From Syngnathus acus (taxonomy: Eukaryota > Chordata > Actinopteri > Syngnathiformes > Syngnathidae): DNA of 64,000 nucleotides. Shown here piece after piece: positions 62,626 to 64,000 of the stretch. The translations under genes were made by a program, and so were the position numbers. The notes below the pieces were generated by a model. That model ran no database searches. It had not been told where the DNA came from and saw only the letters and a list, made by a program, of their open reading frames with translations. How positions within the stretch are numbered: position 1 is the first letter of the stretch; the number at the start of each line of letters is the position of its first letter. Location: positions 7,434,501 to 7,498,500 of the forward strand of contig NC_051094.1 of the NCBI RefSeq assembly GCF_901709675.1, written 5' to 3'.

Positions 62626-62857
62626 TACTAAAGACTCAAATCGCTCTCAAACTCACGTACAGAGAGAAAACACCCCCACCAAACATTATGAAATGCCTTT
62701 TAAATAACTCACGAGGACATCTGCATGGAGTGTTTAGGTGGATAAGACGCATAGCTTGCAGCTCAACGTCAAACAAAACAAGAAAGAAAATACATATAGT
62801 TTGGATTAAGACATCCTTTTCAAGACTGGTGTTTGCATTTGGACGTACTTGATTAGA

Positions 62858-63463
62858 ATGCAGGAGGATCCCACAATGTCTGTGTCAATTGCACCCACAT
62901 CTCCGCGGAGACCGAGGAAGAGGACCGGCCCCACGGTGTCCATCCTCATCCTAAACGCCATTTCCTCCTACGGGGGTTCGCGCGGCGTGTCCCTGGTGGC
63001 CCTCAAGAAGGCGCTGAAGGCCAGCGGCTACGACGTGTCCAGGAACCGAGCTCGGATCCGTCTCGCTCTGCGCAGGCTGGTGGCCAAAAACGTCATCATG
63101 CGCAAAGGGGCTTCTGGATCCTTCAAACTCAACCCCAACCCGCCCGGGGCTCGCAAAAAGGGGGCTGTGAGGACGGAGAGGAGGCCCAAGAAGAAGAGGA
63201 GGAGGGCGAGGGGGAAAGGAAAAGGGAAAGGGAAGAGGAGAAAGGCCCAGGGGAGAAGGACCAAGAGGGGGCGCCCCAGGAGAAGACGGAAGAAGGCCAC
63301 TCCTGCGCGAAAGCGGTCGACCAAGAAGAGGAGGAGAAGGAGGAGAAGGGCCCCGAGAAGGAAGACGCCAAAAAGAACCAGGAGGATCCGACGGAAGCGG
63401 CCCAAATCAGCCAAGGTCCAAAATAGGAGGTGGAGTAGGACGAGCAAAACGGAGTGCGAATGA
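62858..63463 (+). CDS. H1-like linker histone 3 (winged helix plus mixed Lys/Arg tail)
   Basis: A single exon encoding 201 aa from the first ATG. A second in-frame ATG at 62876 (MSVSIAP) is equally plausible and would give 195 aa. Residues 27-93 are a clear H1 winged helix, the closest of the three to ordinary H1 (ISSYGGSRGVSLVALKKALK, ASGYDV, ASGSFKLNP). The tail mixes lysine, arginine, glycine and alanine (RGKGKGKGKRRK, TPARKRSTKKRRRR) and ends in KTECE. It looks intermediate between Lys-rich H1 and the Arg-only paralogues upstream. Role in germ-cell chromatin is inferred from shared promoter elements. Confidence 0.86.
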   Translation: MQEDPTMSVSIAPTSPRRPRKRTGPTVSILILNAISSYGGSRGVSLVALKKALKASGYDVSRNRARIRLALRRLVAKNVIMRKGASGSFKLNPNPPGARKKGAVRTERRPKKKRRRARGKGKGKGKRRKAQGRRTKRGRPRRRRKKATPARKRSTKKRRRRRRRAPRRKTPKRTRRIRRKRPKSAKVQNRRWSRTSKTECE

Positions 63464-63606
63464 TCCTTGGCATTCCTGGCATCTTAAGAATCATATGGAC
63501 CATTTATTTATGAAGTTATTTGGTCTATGCTATCTGTCCTTCTGTAATAGGAAATAATAACCCTGCTGTTTCAGCACTTCCCTTCCTTATTGTCCATGTT
63601 GTGAAC

Positions 63607-63612
63607 AATAAA
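63607..63612 (+). terminator. Polyadenylation signal, linker-histone-like gene 3
   Basis: AATAAA 144 bp after the stop, in a context shared with gene 2 (gtgaacaataaaa). Confidence 0.8.
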
Positions 63613-63917
63613 ACTCATTTAACTGAAGTAATCCCTTTTTTCTAAATATTTCATTTTCCTAACCATTTCACGTGTGATATGTAAATAAATTTCAAGAAAG
63701 GACATTTGAAAAGATCTTGATACATTAAACTGTAATCAAGTTGCATTCAGGACACTATTTGGAATGTAAATGTAGACAGATTTGTAAAAAATATATATAT
63801 CTTTGATGTATTGTTGCTTTGTCTTTGAGAAAATGAGGATTATATGAGTTATTAAACATTCAATTTGACGCAAGTTATTTGGGTTATAATTCATAACTCT
63901 TATATGAAAAAAAAATC
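63613..63917. other. Downstream flank, nothing recognised
   Basis: AT-rich sequence with a short (TA)n tract at 63790-63800. No gene is seen. Confidence 0.45.
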
Positions 63918-64000
63918 AATCCATCCATTTTCTATAAGCACTTAGCGTGTTGCTGGAGCCAGGGGGATTCCATCAAAAGAACTAACAGGATCAGTTAAGG
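63918..64000 (-). mobile_element. SINE family B 3' end, inverted, cut by window edge
   Basis: 'caatccatccattttctata' followed by 'gttgctggagccaggggg' is the inverted (ATGG)n tail and 3' body of the family. The element may continue beyond the window. Confidence 0.55.

Overview
The window looks like nuclear DNA of a teleost fish, probably a percomorph; I cannot name the species. The reasons are compact spliced vertebrate genes with short introns, many (TG)n and (AT)n microsatellites, tRNA-derived SINEs and small hAT-like elements of types common in fish, and a gene order resembling the vertebrate MAPK4-ME2-ELAC1 block of human 18q21 (from memory).

Layout. Positions 1-17.8 kb are a gene desert with SINE and MITE relics and a decayed tandem repeat near 3.6-4.3 kb. 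mier3 (+, 13 coding exons, 17910-23968, long 3' UTR) meets elac1 (-, 5 exons, 27064-28699) tail to tail. Between elac1 and me2 lies a satellite array (29.6-32.6 kb): 11 tandem units of exactly 235 bp, each with a 36-bp-arm hairpin and a 10-bp-arm hairpin, flanked by older 157-168 bp monomers. me2 (-, 14 coding exons, 34303-39053), mapk4 (-, 9 coding exons, 42495-47932) and a tetraspanin, probably tspan36 (-, 7 exons, 51613-55538), follow in the same orientation. Exon phases chain without a break in all five spliced genes.

The right end (57.2-63.6 kb) holds three intronless genes on the plus strand. Each encodes a linker-histone H1 winged-helix domain followed by a very basic tail: almost pure arginine in the first two, mixed lysine and arginine in the third. 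They share a promoter block (GTAAT...CATCA..CTTTG) and similar 3' ends; the first, and less exactly the third, has a CRE-like site upstream. I read them as a tandem family of sperm-type 'protamine-like' linker histones, which is the most interesting system in the window.

The housekeeping genes act in separate processes: MIER3 in HDAC corepressor recruitment, ELAC1 in tRNA 3' processing, ME2 in mitochondrial malate oxidation, MAPK4 as an atypical MAP kinase, and the tetraspanin as a membrane organiser. They are neighbours by synteny, not one pathway.
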